NCBI GenBank assembly: GCA_021371935.1
Contig: JAJFVF010000022.1
Span: 156,419-220,418, forward strand
Length of the DNA: 64,000 nucleotides
Reading direction: 5' to 3'
From: a bacterium
GTDB lineage: Bacteria > Armatimonadota > UBA5829
Position numbers and translations under genes: made by a program. Under the pieces are notes generated by a model, which saw only the letters and a list, made by a program, of their open reading frames with translations, made no database searches and was not told the origin of the DNA. Shown here piece by piece: positions 25,001 through 33,623 of the stretch. How positions within the stretch are numbered: position 1 is the first letter of the stretch; the number at the start of each line of letters is the position of its first letter.

Positions 25001-25185
25001 TATCCAATCCTCTCTATCTTCCAATCGCGGATGAGATAGCCGAGCGGCTAGACAGACCTGGGGATGAATATCCACAAGGCGACCCGTGGCTGGTGCGCAT
25101 CCCAACCACCCTAGTGCATCTACGCGCTGATGACATGCTGCCAGTCTGGGCGCAGGATGCCGACGATGAGTGGATAGAGCAATAG
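22093..25185 (+). CDS. Large coiled-coil structural protein, first gene of toxin cassette, unknown function
   Basis: A 1030-aa soluble-looking protein with no signal peptide or membrane helix. The N-terminal 170 residues are helical; a charged helix lies at about 190-230 (REKEKEKERQEAQAKKRKE). From about 430 to 640 there is a distinctive core: GIADLLVVKQQL, a long Glu/Arg coiled coil (455-520), a beta-rich VSGKYGPSVDFSASAEGS, another helix and IYQWVNKVYHAQMFNYG. A beta-rich part at 690-790, a helix at 800-830 and a C-terminal domain with FFEQAFEWEHMTWITYPYFW and ARVVVPARPGFEGAIDHF follow. I recall similar cores only from uncharacterised large proteins. GTG start with GAGGAG upstream. The next gene encodes a toxin-like protein, so a carrier or delivery role is inferred. 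Confidence 0.75.
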   Translation: METLFRLVLKRPAIAQSEDAPSISLSQNSPFQASLANTPASRARMQAVARRFVKTPAFIGDPKDLAISGALRQLAQELSALEQKEMVQNIDLAQVIEEAFHLKPSELVEKRTLEDPIASLKDSILEIKLLPEEQHRPIEDLTNQLRDLEVVLKVAADENFPCHGAALRRYRRRSLRLPNQADLQSSLSTVQREKEKEKERQEAQAKKRKEIQDRFDRYTQLKAAVNELTALGGEHFETTAQKSSPGYLPPAELRPLQLFIHEMKKELTGSDPGLQARENASEHIELVQPTHYAPASEVTRSTITQRIRCMNGTPEFKPLQLGQTGFRLKPSAMDSLSTCTRQILKEHKLDTVERPLDQVVDRLQREATALTSNLNSLLGQPMQHTFKRIGDTMVMITTPMPSVWSDLVIGGNMELPATYVFPTDYRVTGTHGSVMPVGIADLLVVKQQLMRYEATDVAHIESILRGERKEREHTRRRETEELTFLETEMITSEERELESTNRFEMSRETSETIKEDASLKAGITVSGKYGPSVDFSASAEGSMSRSKEEATKTAATFAQDVTQRSANKVTERVLQRSSLRVTNEVNERNSHMLDNVGGGANISGIYQWVNKVYHAQMFNYGLRALYDFIIPEPGAFLIAAFQKAHKHAIEIEKPVTFDLQADQITEENYHYWVHQYGATDVIAPPEIYKTYSLNYDASSSDEHADFNHSGQITIDDEYEAVWGSVGTVETIWEGDYCIDVILGSRDHRLVNNGGWIWSTTLDGERGSIPFALITWKVANIGVAVEVKCQRTQRSVLAWQLDTHAKLTQAYKARLSEYEEKLANLEMQAGITIQGKTPALNLELMNDELKKNCISIMTAQHYDMFGAIDMGSNGLPQIDLHESEAEGAYVRFFEQAFEWEHMTWITYPYFWGRKSEWEARIAYEDTDPLFNQFLKAGYARVVVPARPGFEGAIDHFITYGELWNGGPLPTISNPLYLPIADEIAERLDRPGDEYPQGDPWLVRIPTTLVHLRADDMLPVWAQDADDEWIEQ

Positions 25186-25203
25186 TGGCCTTCCTATTCT
25201 GAC

Positions 25204-25237
25204 CTAGGATTCGGACCAATCTACATCCGAGTCCTGG
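25204..25237 (+). other. Stem-loop between the two cassette genes
   Basis: AGGATTCGGA (25206-25215) pairs with TCCGAGTCCT (25226-25235), with one G-T wobble and two further closing pairs, over a ten-base loop. It lies in the 76-base gap between the two genes. There is no T-run, so attenuation, RNA processing or translational control are more likely than termination. Confidence 0.5.
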
Positions 25238-25261
25238 ATCACCAAAGAAAGCATATTGACT

Positions 25262-27106
25262 ATGGTACACAACCTTACTCCTTACCGCGCCAGAGTCATC
25301 CGTATGCAGCAGAACCTGAACAAGCTCCTAGCGGCCGGCCGAACAAGCAATGACGAGATCGCCCTTGTACGGCGCACCCTGGAGATCATGGAGGCTATCC
25401 TCAGAGAGTCACCGGAAAGCATCTTCCTTTTCGAGGAGTTCTCCTCTAAACCTCCTTACAGAGCACCTGGCGTTGATGAATGGCAGCGCTTCTGCAACCA
25501 GCTAGCTCTACGCGAGCTGTTTCCGGAGACGACTGAACCTGAGATTTTCAGAAAGAAGTACGATGAGTACAATGCCTTTGGGAAGCAACTGCTCCAAAAC
25601 ATCAACAAGGAATACCAGTCGGTCACAGATAAATTCATTGGTCGCTGTTACTTGTACAAAGAGAACCCACAGACACCACGCATCATCGCCATACTCGCCA
25701 GCGAGTTGATGGCCTGGTTCAACCGCCATCAGAAGTCCTCCGAATTCTGGGCATTGAGCGCACGCGAAGGTTTCCATCAAATGCTTGGCGAGCGCCCAGA
25801 TCTTATTGCCCTGTTCCGTCTATCCCAGCAAATCCCGCTTGACACAGAGATCAGTGAAGTCCCAATAGAGCGCCCGGTTATGGTAGAAGCGATAGAGTTT
25901 GCAATCTCAATTATTCCAGTCGTCGGAAATGCCGTGTCAGCATATGAAGCCTATACCGGCAAAGACCTGCTCGGCTACAAGCTAACCGACATCGAACGCG
26001 GGATCCTTGCAACTGGCGTTGTTCTTCCGATCGCAGGCCGATTCGTTAAAGCAAGCCGTGCAGTCTACACCGAGTCGAGAATGGTTGCCCTCTACGGCCG
26101 CGACGCCGCGAAGTGGTCGCAGACAATCGCTGCCGCCGGACGCGCTAATGCAGATGGGAATGTACTTCGCACACTGCAAGAAGCAGAGAGTGTCGTACGC
26201 GCACACAAAACGCTCGATAAGAAGCTCGCCACCGCCGCCGCAAAAGCGCTTCCCGCCATCGTCAAAAGCGGCGGCGGAGTCTCAACAACCGTCGACCAGG
26301 CAGTAATCGACCTGTGGCAGAATCTCTCGAGCAAGTATCCTATCCTGCGCAAATTAGACGGTCCCGCAATGCAGCGCGTCCTGGAAAAGGGGCCGAATGT
26401 CGACCACCTGAAAGGTCAGTTGCTCGAGGAGTTGATCGAGTCCCGCGTCGTCCCCTGGCTTAACACTCGAACCGGTCCATTAGCCTTGGGCCTGTCAGTC
26501 CCCGGCAAGCAACTGGAGTACATCCCAGGCCATCTGATCCGCGACGCAAGCAGCCATCAGATAACGGATGGAATAATCGGTTACCACGACAAGGGTGTCT
26601 TTCAGATCGTGGCAATCTTCGAAGCCAAAGCCGGGAAGTACGCAGCGCGCGAGTTGAGTCTGGCATCAACCAGCATCTCTTCTCTGAGCAAGCTCGAACG
26701 TGCTGAACTACGTGCGTTCGCCAAGGATGTTTGGCGTGACGGCCGCGAAGTTGCAAGGCTCCAAGGAAAAGCCTACAACCAAACTATAGAGCAAATTGAA
26801 CGTGAGATAATCCAGACAGAGCGCGGCGGCCAAATCCGGCGTGACATCGAACGGATATATGGAGATGAAGCAAGTCTGACGCACATCCAGATCGGAACGA
26901 AGGATACGGTCGTGCGGGTGAGTCCCACCAAGACCAAGTTCTTTGGTGTGCTGCCAAAGGACGTGAATTGCTCTCTCATCAAAAAGGAGCTGAAGGAGTC
27001 GAAGTTCAACTTCGAGATCATCGGAGTCGACATCAACCAGAAAGATCTCAAGGAGGCGGCAGCCGAAATGAAACCTTTAGCCGCAGCTATGACGGAAGCT
27101 CCCTAG
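25262..27106 (+). CDS. Polymorphic toxin-like protein: pre-toxin TG domain plus PD-(D/E)XK nuclease-like C-terminus
   Basis: A 614-aa protein from the ATG; a TTG six bases earlier is also open. Residues 1-200 are helical. Around 205-270 is a pre-toxin TG-type module (FAISIIPVVGNAVSAYEAYTG, then KDLLGYKLTDIERGILATG) seen in polymorphic toxins just before the effector. The C-terminal domain fits a PD-(D/E)XK nuclease: helix LKGQLLEELIES with a conserved Glu, Asp in QITDGIIGYH (about 436), EAK in AIFEAKAGK (about 454-456) and Gln in KAYNQTIEQ (about 507). It would probably cut nucleic acid in a target cell. No immunity gene is recognisable beside it. The 76-base spacing puts it in one operon with the 1030-aa gene. 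Confidence 0.75.
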   Translation: MVHNLTPYRARVIRMQQNLNKLLAAGRTSNDEIALVRRTLEIMEAILRESPESIFLFEEFSSKPPYRAPGVDEWQRFCNQLALRELFPETTEPEIFRKKYDEYNAFGKQLLQNINKEYQSVTDKFIGRCYLYKENPQTPRIIAILASELMAWFNRHQKSSEFWALSAREGFHQMLGERPDLIALFRLSQQIPLDTEISEVPIERPVMVEAIEFAISIIPVVGNAVSAYEAYTGKDLLGYKLTDIERGILATGVVLPIAGRFVKASRAVYTESRMVALYGRDAAKWSQTIAAAGRANADGNVLRTLQEAESVVRAHKTLDKKLATAAAKALPAIVKSGGGVSTTVDQAVIDLWQNLSSKYPILRKLDGPAMQRVLEKGPNVDHLKGQLLEELIESRVVPWLNTRTGPLALGLSVPGKQLEYIPGHLIRDASSHQITDGIIGYHDKGVFQIVAIFEAKAGKYAARELSLASTSISSLSKLERAELRAFAKDVWRDGREVARLQGKAYNQTIEQIEREIIQTERGGQIRRDIERIYGDEASLTHIQIGTKDTVVRVSPTKTKFFGVLPKDVNCSLIKKELKESKFNFEIIGVDINQKDLKEAAAEMKPLAAAMTEAP

Positions 27107-27289
27107 TTCCCGCTGGGTAGTTTTCGATCTCCTGCAGAATCTGAGAAGCCCCTGCCGGTAGTAAAGCGGATAGCCTTCATTACTGTTGACCAGCTACTTC
27201 AAGTTGAGAAAAAAGTAGCTATAACGAACAGATCGTGATTCCTGGTGGAGTGCTACAGGCGAATGAGAGAGTTTCGAGGAAAGATAAAG

Positions 27290-27312
27290 CGGGGAGCCAG
27301 AAAATTTGAAGA
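27290..27312 (+). repeat. tRNA-Asn 3' end direct repeat (candidate attachment site, right)
   Basis: CGGGGAGCCAG, one differing base, then AAATTTGAAGA: 22 of 23 positions identical to 9361-9383 and in the same orientation. No complete tRNA is present here. It is followed two bases later by a terminator-like hairpin that the tRNA gene at 9295 lacks. It lies in a 310-base gap with no supported gene. Confidence 0.5.
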
Positions 27313-27313
27313 T

Positions 27314-27347
27314 AAAGGCAAAGCAGTTGTACAGCGCTCTGCCTTTT
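27314..27347 (+). terminator. Rho-independent terminator-like hairpin
   Basis: AAAGGCA (27314-27320) pairs with TGCCTTT (27340-27346), and AGC with GCT inside after one mismatch. Four T residues end the 3' side. It may end the toxin cassette transcript, about 200 bases beyond the stop, or be the former terminator of the tRNA-Asn gene. Confidence 0.55.
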
Positions 27348-27416
27348 GTGCATCCGACGAGATATTTAGGATTATTGATCCAGGTTCGGCGGTATTCAGC
27401 AACGTTGACAAGTCTA

Positions 27417-30400
27417 CTACAGAGCTGAGATGTCTGCCTGATCCCGACATATAATCACTCTGCAGAGGTTCTCCCCCACTTTCTCACAGGAGCTGATGCC
27501 TCGAACCGTTGCGAACTGCCAGACCGGGTTTATTGTGACACCGAGCGGCACCGTCACCTTCACCCCGACAGATGAACCGTCATCAATAATAAACCAGCGC
27601 CTTGGACTGCTCGTGTCTACGGCAGTCACATTCCCGAAAACAGTAACCAGCAGACCTATATTATTGAGCCCGTATCCATCCGATATTCCGTCCTGAATGC
27701 CACAAGGACCACCGCCCAGGCTCTTATTTACAAAGCCAAAAGGCCGTATGATACACTGTCCGGACATAGGTTCCGGCCAAGGAGCCGATGCCGCAATATA
27801 GCACTCACCGGATATTGAATCCACCAGGATCTGACCGGACACGTTGACGAGCGTCCCCACTGTAAAAGTGTCAGTAGTGTCTACTCGGATACCTGCGGTG
27901 CGATCGACTCTCTCGACATAGATCGAACCCGTCATTTGTGCCGTCACAGCCGCGCCGCCAAAAGCTATTGCACTGCCCTCTGGATAAGTATTTTTGGCTC
28001 CATAGAGATTCAGAGGATACTCGTATGCACCAATGTCCCAAGCTGCAGTGGTGTCTATGTCGCCGTCCTGAGGGCGAATAGCACCATCCAGATCAAGGAC
28101 CATGGTATGACGATTAGTTCCAGAGTCGATACAGCAGGAATTTTCGCTTAGGTGCAGATTGCCGCCATCAAAATCAACAAAGTGTGGATCATCATTGATA
28201 TCAGACCGACCATGTTCGATGCCGATGTAATCGAACTCCACATTGCCGTATATACAATTGTTGTAGAGCTTTATAGAGGCACTGTCGCAATATATTCCGC
28301 TTTGATTAAACGCCACGATATTGTTGACCATTTCCGGCAACGAGCTTGAACGGGACGAAACAGCTCCGCCCCCTTTTGATTCGTTTCTTACGAATGTGTT
28401 ATTGACCATGGAAACTAATGATTCGCCTTCTAAAGCTATCGCAGAGCCTATGGGACCGTAATTGCCATCGAATATGTTGTTTTTGATTGCTGCACTTGAT
28501 CTATCGCAATATACTCCACTCCCACATTCATTGGACCCATTATATCGAATGACATTATTGGTGATGGTCGGAGAGCACTCAACGCAGCATATACCTCCTC
28601 CCCTCTCGGCATAACCATTTTCGATGACAAAACCATCGATCACTGTTGCAGTAGTGGCGTTTGAGGCCACAGTAATCACACTGGACCTTCGATCGCCGTC
28701 AAGGATGGTGGCATTTGCATTCCAGTTTCTTTGATACCTTGCGGTTTCATTGCCCACAAAACCGCCGTATAGGCAAACCTCTGCCGGAAGAGTGATATTA
28801 TCGTAATAATGACCGGCGGCGACCCATATCTCATTGCCCGTCACAGCAAAATGAATGCCGTCCGACACCGACAGGCAGGCTGTCTGCCAGGTCATACCAT
28901 CGTGAGTCGGACCCGGAGCACTGTCCCACACATACACCAGGTTGGTAATCGTATACTGAGCGGTTTTCACCGCACTGGGAGACCAGCCAGCCTTGAATGA
29001 TCTGGCCTTCAACGTGGTCGTCGAACTAATCGCTATCGAGCCGCCTGAAGCAATCGTCGGGTCTGATTCCGTGGGATCGAGTCCATTTGTTGTATAATGA
29101 ATCGTTGCGCCGGACAGCGAACATGAGATCACCACATCTATCGGACGGTTGCTTGTGCACCCATCCGGGCTGAATGAAGGAGTTGCAGCAAGACCGCACT
29201 CATAGGCTCCGACATCTACACTCGATCCGCTAATTCGCTCTTTTGCGTCCATATCAACCCACCCTGTTGGCACAAGAGAACTATCGCCTCTATCTACGCA
29301 CGATGATGTGTACATCAGGTGGTAGTCTCCGTTGTCATAATCCACAAAGCCAGGATCATGTTCGCCTATAATGTCAGTCGGCCCAGGGTCCAGCCCAAGG
29401 TAATCATAAACCGAATTTTGCCCTACGTAGTTTGACACAAGATCGGGCGGACAACCATCGCAGAATATACCTGAATCGTTGAACGCGATGATGTTGTTGG
29501 CAAGTGAAAACATCCTATCGCCCAGACAGGCAATTCCAGATCCATCGGCCGCTGTATTATTCAAAATCGTGTTGTTGATGATTTTTGCTTCGCTATCAAC
29601 ACAACAAATTGCCCCGCCAAAGCGCACGCTGTTGTTGAAAATTATCAGATTGTTATAGATATTCGGAGCCGAGTCACCGCCCACATATATACCGCCGCCG
29701 TCCGTGCTCGCGGTGTTGCCTGTGATGATATTGTTTTCTATCGTCGGTGAAGCATCGGTGCAATCGATACCACCTCCAAAGTCTGCATTACCGTCCATTA
29801 TGGTAAAACCACTTATTACTGTGTCCCAAGACGCTCCTTTGTCCACCACCACAACACTCTCATCAACTTTGATTCGTAACTGTGAGGCATGGGCAACCCA
29901 ATCCCGCTGAGAACGTGAAGTCTCATTGCCCGCAAAACCGCCGTAGAGGGACAGTTGGTCTGTCAGCAGCAATGACCGATAGAGGAAATACTCTCCGCCT
30001 GCCACCCATATCTCATTGCCCCTGACTGCAATTCCAATGGCATCATCTATTGTTGTGAAAGCACTCTGCCACGTGAGACCGTCATATGTCGGACCTGAAG
30101 CATTGACATCGACGTATAGCACGTTTGTGATAGTATAGTCCGCACTCTTTGTGGCGCTCGCGGTCAATCCGCTCTTGAACGCTTTTGCTTTCAGTGTCAG
30201 ACTCTGATTGACGGCAATGGTCGAACCTGACACCACAATCGGATCAGATTCTGTGGGATCAACACCATTTGTCGTATAATGGATCGTCGCGTCCGGCGTG
30301 ACGCATGTGACCGTGACATCTATCTGTCTGTTGGATATGCCGCCGTCCGGACTCAGCTGCGGGGTCGCGACAGTCGTGATCGTATAGCTTGCACTTTTGA

Positions 30401-33400
30401 CGCCGCTCGCCGTCCAACCGGTTCTGAACGCTTTTGCCTTCAGCGTCGAGGTATATTGAACCAGTATGATACCACCGGAAGCTACTGCTGGATCGGACTC
30501 GGTCGGATCGGTTCCGTTGGTTGTATAGTGAATAGTCACTCCCGGCGAAGTGCAGTTGACTGTCACACTCTGCCCGGTCGAATAGGTGCCGCCGTCGGGA
30601 CTGAATGTTGGAATCGCCGCGACAAGGGTGAAATCCGCGCTCCTGGCCTCGCTCGGTGTCCAGCCTGTTTTGAACGCTTTGGCTTTCAATGTCAGACTCT
30701 GGTTGACAGCAACAGTCGAACCGGATGCCACGGTCGGGTCTGACTCTGTAGGCTCAAGCCCGTTTATTGTGTAGTGAATCGTCACACCTGCAGTGGAACA
30801 GGTAACCAATACGTTCTTCGTTGTATTGAACGTGCCTCCGGCAGGATTGAAAGAAGGGGTCGCGGAAGCCAGATTATAAATACCTGTCTTGACATAGCTC
30901 GGCTGAAGTCCCGACTTCCATGCTTTCACTCGAAGTATGGCATTGCCGTTCACAGAGATCGTCCCGCCCTCGGCGATGGGTGTATCCGATTCTGTCGGTA
31001 TATTACCGTTGGTGGTATAGTGCATCATCGCCATCGAAGTGGCGCAGTGAATCACAACACTCTGCGTGCTGTTATAGGTTCCACTGTCGGGAGTAAGCGT
31101 AGGCGTGGCGACCATCGGCCAATATTCGTCCGCACCAATGTCTACCGCCGTGTTGCCTATGCGCGACTGCGCATCCATATCGTCTGAAGGTATGCCGGGT
31201 GCCGTATTTAGGCCGACATCACGACAAGGCGACGTGGAAGACAGATGATAGTCGGCTCCCGCTCTGTCCACAAATTGTGGGTTGGCGGAAATGTCGTGTG
31301 CGGAAGCGGACAGCCCTGAATAATCATATGAAGTATTGCCGTAAACGCAGTTATGGTCGAGCGTTGGAGGTGCGGTTTGACCTTGGTAGATGCCGGATGA
31401 GTTGAAGGCAATTATGTTGTTCTCCATTGTGCTCGGTGAAGATGCCAGGTAGATGCCGCCACCATCATAAACTGCAGTATTGTCCACAATGGTATTGTTG
31501 GTAATTGTCAGAAAGCTGTTGCTTGTGCAAAAACCGCCGCCAAAGTTCGCTATATTACCGGATATGATGTTGTTCGTCACTATGGAATTTGAATTGCAGA
31601 AATTGATTCCCCCACCCGTCACCCAACCGTTTCCAGTCGAGACATTGCCGGTAATCTTATTGTTGGTGATTACCAACGAACCTCCGTCGCAAGTAATGCC
31701 ACCGCCTTGGAACAATGTTTCCTCGGTTTTGCCGTTTCTGATGGTGAAACCATCGATCCTGGATGACGTCGTGACAGTGTCAGGTACAAGAATAACGGTG
31801 CTCGCCTGATTGCCGTCAATTATGGTCTCATTTGCTTTCCAGTTGCGAGTGGAGAGCGATGTCTCGTTTCCAACGAACCCGCCATAGAGCGAGACACCGT
31901 CTTTCATGGTTATGTTCTCGACATAAGTTCCCTGCGCAACCCAGATTTCATCACCCGATACCGCACCGCTTAACGCAGCAGTTATGCTCTGGAACGCGGT
32001 TTGCCACGAGAAACCGTCATGAGCCGAACCGGGCGACACATTCCAGACATACTGTCTGTTACCGAACCTGTAGACTGACGTTTTGACACCACTCGATGTC
32101 CATCCGGTCCGAAACGCCTTTGCCTTCAAAACAGTGCTTTGACTGATGGAAAGTGTCCCTCCCGATGCAATTACCGGATCACTGGTAGTCGGATCGATTC
32201 CATTCGTAGTGTAATGGACCGTGCAGCCAACTGACGCACAGCTTACTGTCACGGTCTGTGGACTGACAGTGCCCACATAGCCGTCTGGTGAAAATGTGGG
32301 GTCTGAAGCCACAAGCGTGTAGATGCCTGTGGTCGTGGAACTCGGAGGTAAACCTGTTTTGAACGCTTTGGCCTTCAAAGTCAGGCTGGTTGTCACTGAT
32401 ACGGTTCCACCGGATGCCACCGTCGGGCTTGATTCAGTCGGTTCAGAGCCGTTGGTAGTATAGTGAATGACCGCACCCGCAGTATCGCAGGTAATAGTGA
32501 CGCTCTGAGTCTGGTTGTAAGTGCCTGTTCCGGGACTTATCTGCGGCTTGTATATAAATGGGCTGCAAAACTCATCAGCACCAATGTCTATCGCGATATC
32601 GTAAATGCGAACTTGTCCATCGATGTCAATCGACGCAACACCGGAAGCAGAACTTATACCGGCATTAAGACATGAGGAAGAACCCGTAATATGATAGTCA
32701 CCGCCGGATGTGTCAACAAAAGCCGGATCATCATAGATGTCGCCGGAACCAGCAGATATGCCATAATAATTCGTGGAGTTGCCGAACAGACAGTTATTCT
32801 GAACGGTCGGCTCTCCACCACTGCCCGAAACATAGATCGCAACACCAGTGCAATAAGCCACAATGTTGTTCGCAAGAGTAAACGGCTGGTGATAGCAGTA
32901 TATGCCGGTGTAGCCGTTGTCAACAATGGTATTGCCCACCACATTTGCCGAGGCGTTCATGGGATATTTACAGAGAACACCTCCATCATTGTCTGATATC
33001 CAGTTGTTCGAGATCGTGACGGGAGCGCCGCCTGCCATACCGACGCCGTAGGAAACATTTGACGTAATCCTGTTGTTGATTATGACGGCATGTGAACCGG
33101 CAAGGCAGTAGATTCCTCCCACTGCAGCACCGTAAGTGGTGCATATATTCGCAGTAACAATATTATTTGTGATGGTAGGCGCCCCTGTGCCGGTGCAGTA
33201 TATCCCCGCTCCTTCACCGGCACGGCCATTGGTTATGGTAAACCCATCGACAGTGCCTCCACCAGGAACCGTAACTACGGACCCTTCTTGATTGCCGTTA
33301 ATGGTTGTGGTATTTGTACGCCAGTTGCGCTGGTACCTCGTTGTTTCTGTCCCAACGAAACCTCCATATAGCGCAACTCCGTCTGTGAGCGTAATCCTTT

Positions 33401-33623
33401 CCACATAAGCGGCTGCGGCAACCCATATTTCATCGCCGGATGCAGCCAAGCTCATTGCATTATTTATTGCGAGATACGCTGTGACCCAACTATTGCCGTC
33501 GTGTATGCCACCTGCGGCGTTTTGGTCGACATAGTAAATTCTGGCATGTGCCGGAATTGCCAAGGCAAAGCAGCATAAAGCAACAGCGACCAACATATGA
33601 CTTGGCACGAATATGCGTCTCAT
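27417..33623 (-). CDS. Giant secreted parallel beta-helix protein with chitobiase-C-like repeats
   Basis: A 2068-aa exported protein with signal peptide (MLVAVALCCFALAIPAHA). It alternates two module types. Four right-handed beta-helix blocks each open with a (YY)VD-x-DG-SW-TA(Y/F) segment and GDEIWVA, contain GGI(Y/C)C and NN(I/T)I(V/A) turns, and close with an IGADE-type segment. Between them are seven copies of a CHB_HEX_C-like domain of about 80 residues (HYTTNG, PTESDP, LKAKAFKTGW), ordered two, four, one. The last 170 residues after helix four are beta-rich, possibly OB-like. It probably acts outside the cell in polysaccharide binding or lysis or adhesion. GGGAGAGAG precedes the ATG. 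No anchor, PEP-CTERM or catalytic motif is visible. Confidence 0.85.
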   Translation of the reverse strand: MRRIFVPSHMLVAVALCCFALAIPAHARIYYVDQNAAGGIHDGNSWVTAYLAINNAMSLAASGDEIWVAAAAYVERITLTDGVALYGGFVGTETTRYQRNWRTNTTTINGNQEGSVVTVPGGGTVDGFTITNGRAGEGAGIYCTGTGAPTITNNIVTANICTTYGAAVGGIYCLAGSHAVIINNRITSNVSYGVGMAGGAPVTISNNWISDNDGGVLCKYPMNASANVVGNTIVDNGYTGIYCYHQPFTLANNIVAYCTGVAIYVSGSGGEPTVQNNCLFGNSTNYYGISAGSGDIYDDPAFVDTSGGDYHITGSSSCLNAGISSASGVASIDIDGQVRIYDIAIDIGADEFCSPFIYKPQISPGTGTYNQTQSVTITCDTAGAVIHYTTNGSEPTESSPTVASGGTVSVTTSLTLKAKAFKTGLPPSSTTTGIYTLVASDPTFSPDGYVGTVSPQTVTVSCASVGCTVHYTTNGIDPTTSDPVIASGGTLSISQSTVLKAKAFRTGWTSSGVKTSVYRFGNRQYVWNVSPGSAHDGFSWQTAFQSITAALSGAVSGDEIWVAQGTYVENITMKDGVSLYGGFVGNETSLSTRNWKANETIIDGNQASTVILVPDTVTTSSRIDGFTIRNGKTEETLFQGGGITCDGGSLVITNNKITGNVSTGNGWVTGGGINFCNSNSIVTNNIISGNIANFGGGFCTSNSFLTITNNTIVDNTAVYDGGGIYLASSPSTMENNIIAFNSSGIYQGQTAPPTLDHNCVYGNTSYDYSGLSASAHDISANPQFVDRAGADYHLSSTSPCRDVGLNTAPGIPSDDMDAQSRIGNTAVDIGADEYWPMVATPTLTPDSGTYNSTQSVVIHCATSMAMMHYTTNGNIPTESDTPIAEGGTISVNGNAILRVKAWKSGLQPSYVKTGIYNLASATPSFNPAGGTFNTTKNVLVTCSTAGVTIHYTINGLEPTESDPTVASGSTVAVNQSLTLKAKAFKTGWTPSEARSADFTLVAAIPTFSPDGGTYSTGQSVTVNCTSPGVTIHYTTNGTDPTESDPAVASGGIILVQYTSTLKAKAFRTGWTASGVKSASYTITTVATPQLSPDGGISNRQIDVTVTCVTPDATIHYTTNGVDPTESDPIVVSGSTIAVNQSLTLKAKAFKSGLTASATKSADYTITNVLYVDVNASGPTYDGLTWQSAFTTIDDAIGIAVRGNEIWVAGGEYFLYRSLLLTDQLSLYGGFAGNETSRSQRDWVAHASQLRIKVDESVVVVDKGASWDTVISGFTIMDGNADFGGGIDCTDASPTIENNIITGNTASTDGGGIYVGGDSAPNIYNNLIIFNNSVRFGGAICCVDSEAKIINNTILNNTAADGSGIACLGDRMFSLANNIIAFNDSGIFCDGCPPDLVSNYVGQNSVYDYLGLDPGPTDIIGEHDPGFVDYDNGDYHLMYTSSCVDRGDSSLVPTGWVDMDAKERISGSSVDVGAYECGLAATPSFSPDGCTSNRPIDVVISCSLSGATIHYTTNGLDPTESDPTIASGGSIAISSTTTLKARSFKAGWSPSAVKTAQYTITNLVYVWDSAPGPTHDGMTWQTACLSVSDGIHFAVTGNEIWVAAGHYYDNITLPAEVCLYGGFVGNETARYQRNWNANATILDGDRRSSVITVASNATTATVIDGFVIENGYAERGGGICCVECSPTITNNVIRYNGSNECGSGVYCDRSSAAIKNNIFDGNYGPIGSAIALEGESLVSMVNNTFVRNESKGGGAVSSRSSSLPEMVNNIVAFNQSGIYCDSASIKLYNNCIYGNVEFDYIGIEHGRSDINDDPHFVDFDGGNLHLSENSCCIDSGTNRHTMVLDLDGAIRPQDGDIDTTAAWDIGAYEYPLNLYGAKNTYPEGSAIAFGGAAVTAQMTGSIYVERVDRTAGIRVDTTDTFTVGTLVNVSGQILVDSISGECYIAASAPWPEPMSGQCIIRPFGFVNKSLGGGPCGIQDGISDGYGLNNIGLLVTVFGNVTAVDTSSPRRWFIIDDGSSVGVKVTVPLGVTINPVWQFATVRGISSCEKVGENLCRVIICRDQADISAL

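Noticed and set aside
27241..27300. A full tRNA pseudogene at the right-hand repeat
   Set aside because: A TTCGA pentamer lies upstream, but spacing and arms do not fold as a tRNA; only the last ten bases of the tRNA are clearly present.
27245..27454. 69-codon frame after the toxin gene as a possible immunity gene
   Set aside because: It runs through the tRNA-flank repeat and the terminator hairpin and into the 3' end of the beta-helix gene; no protein-like features.
28900..32600. Tandem repeated DNA resembling an array
   Set aside because: The repetition is from the seven chitobiase-C-like modules and beta-helix turns in one open frame, not CRISPR: spacing is large and irregular and the repeats are coding.
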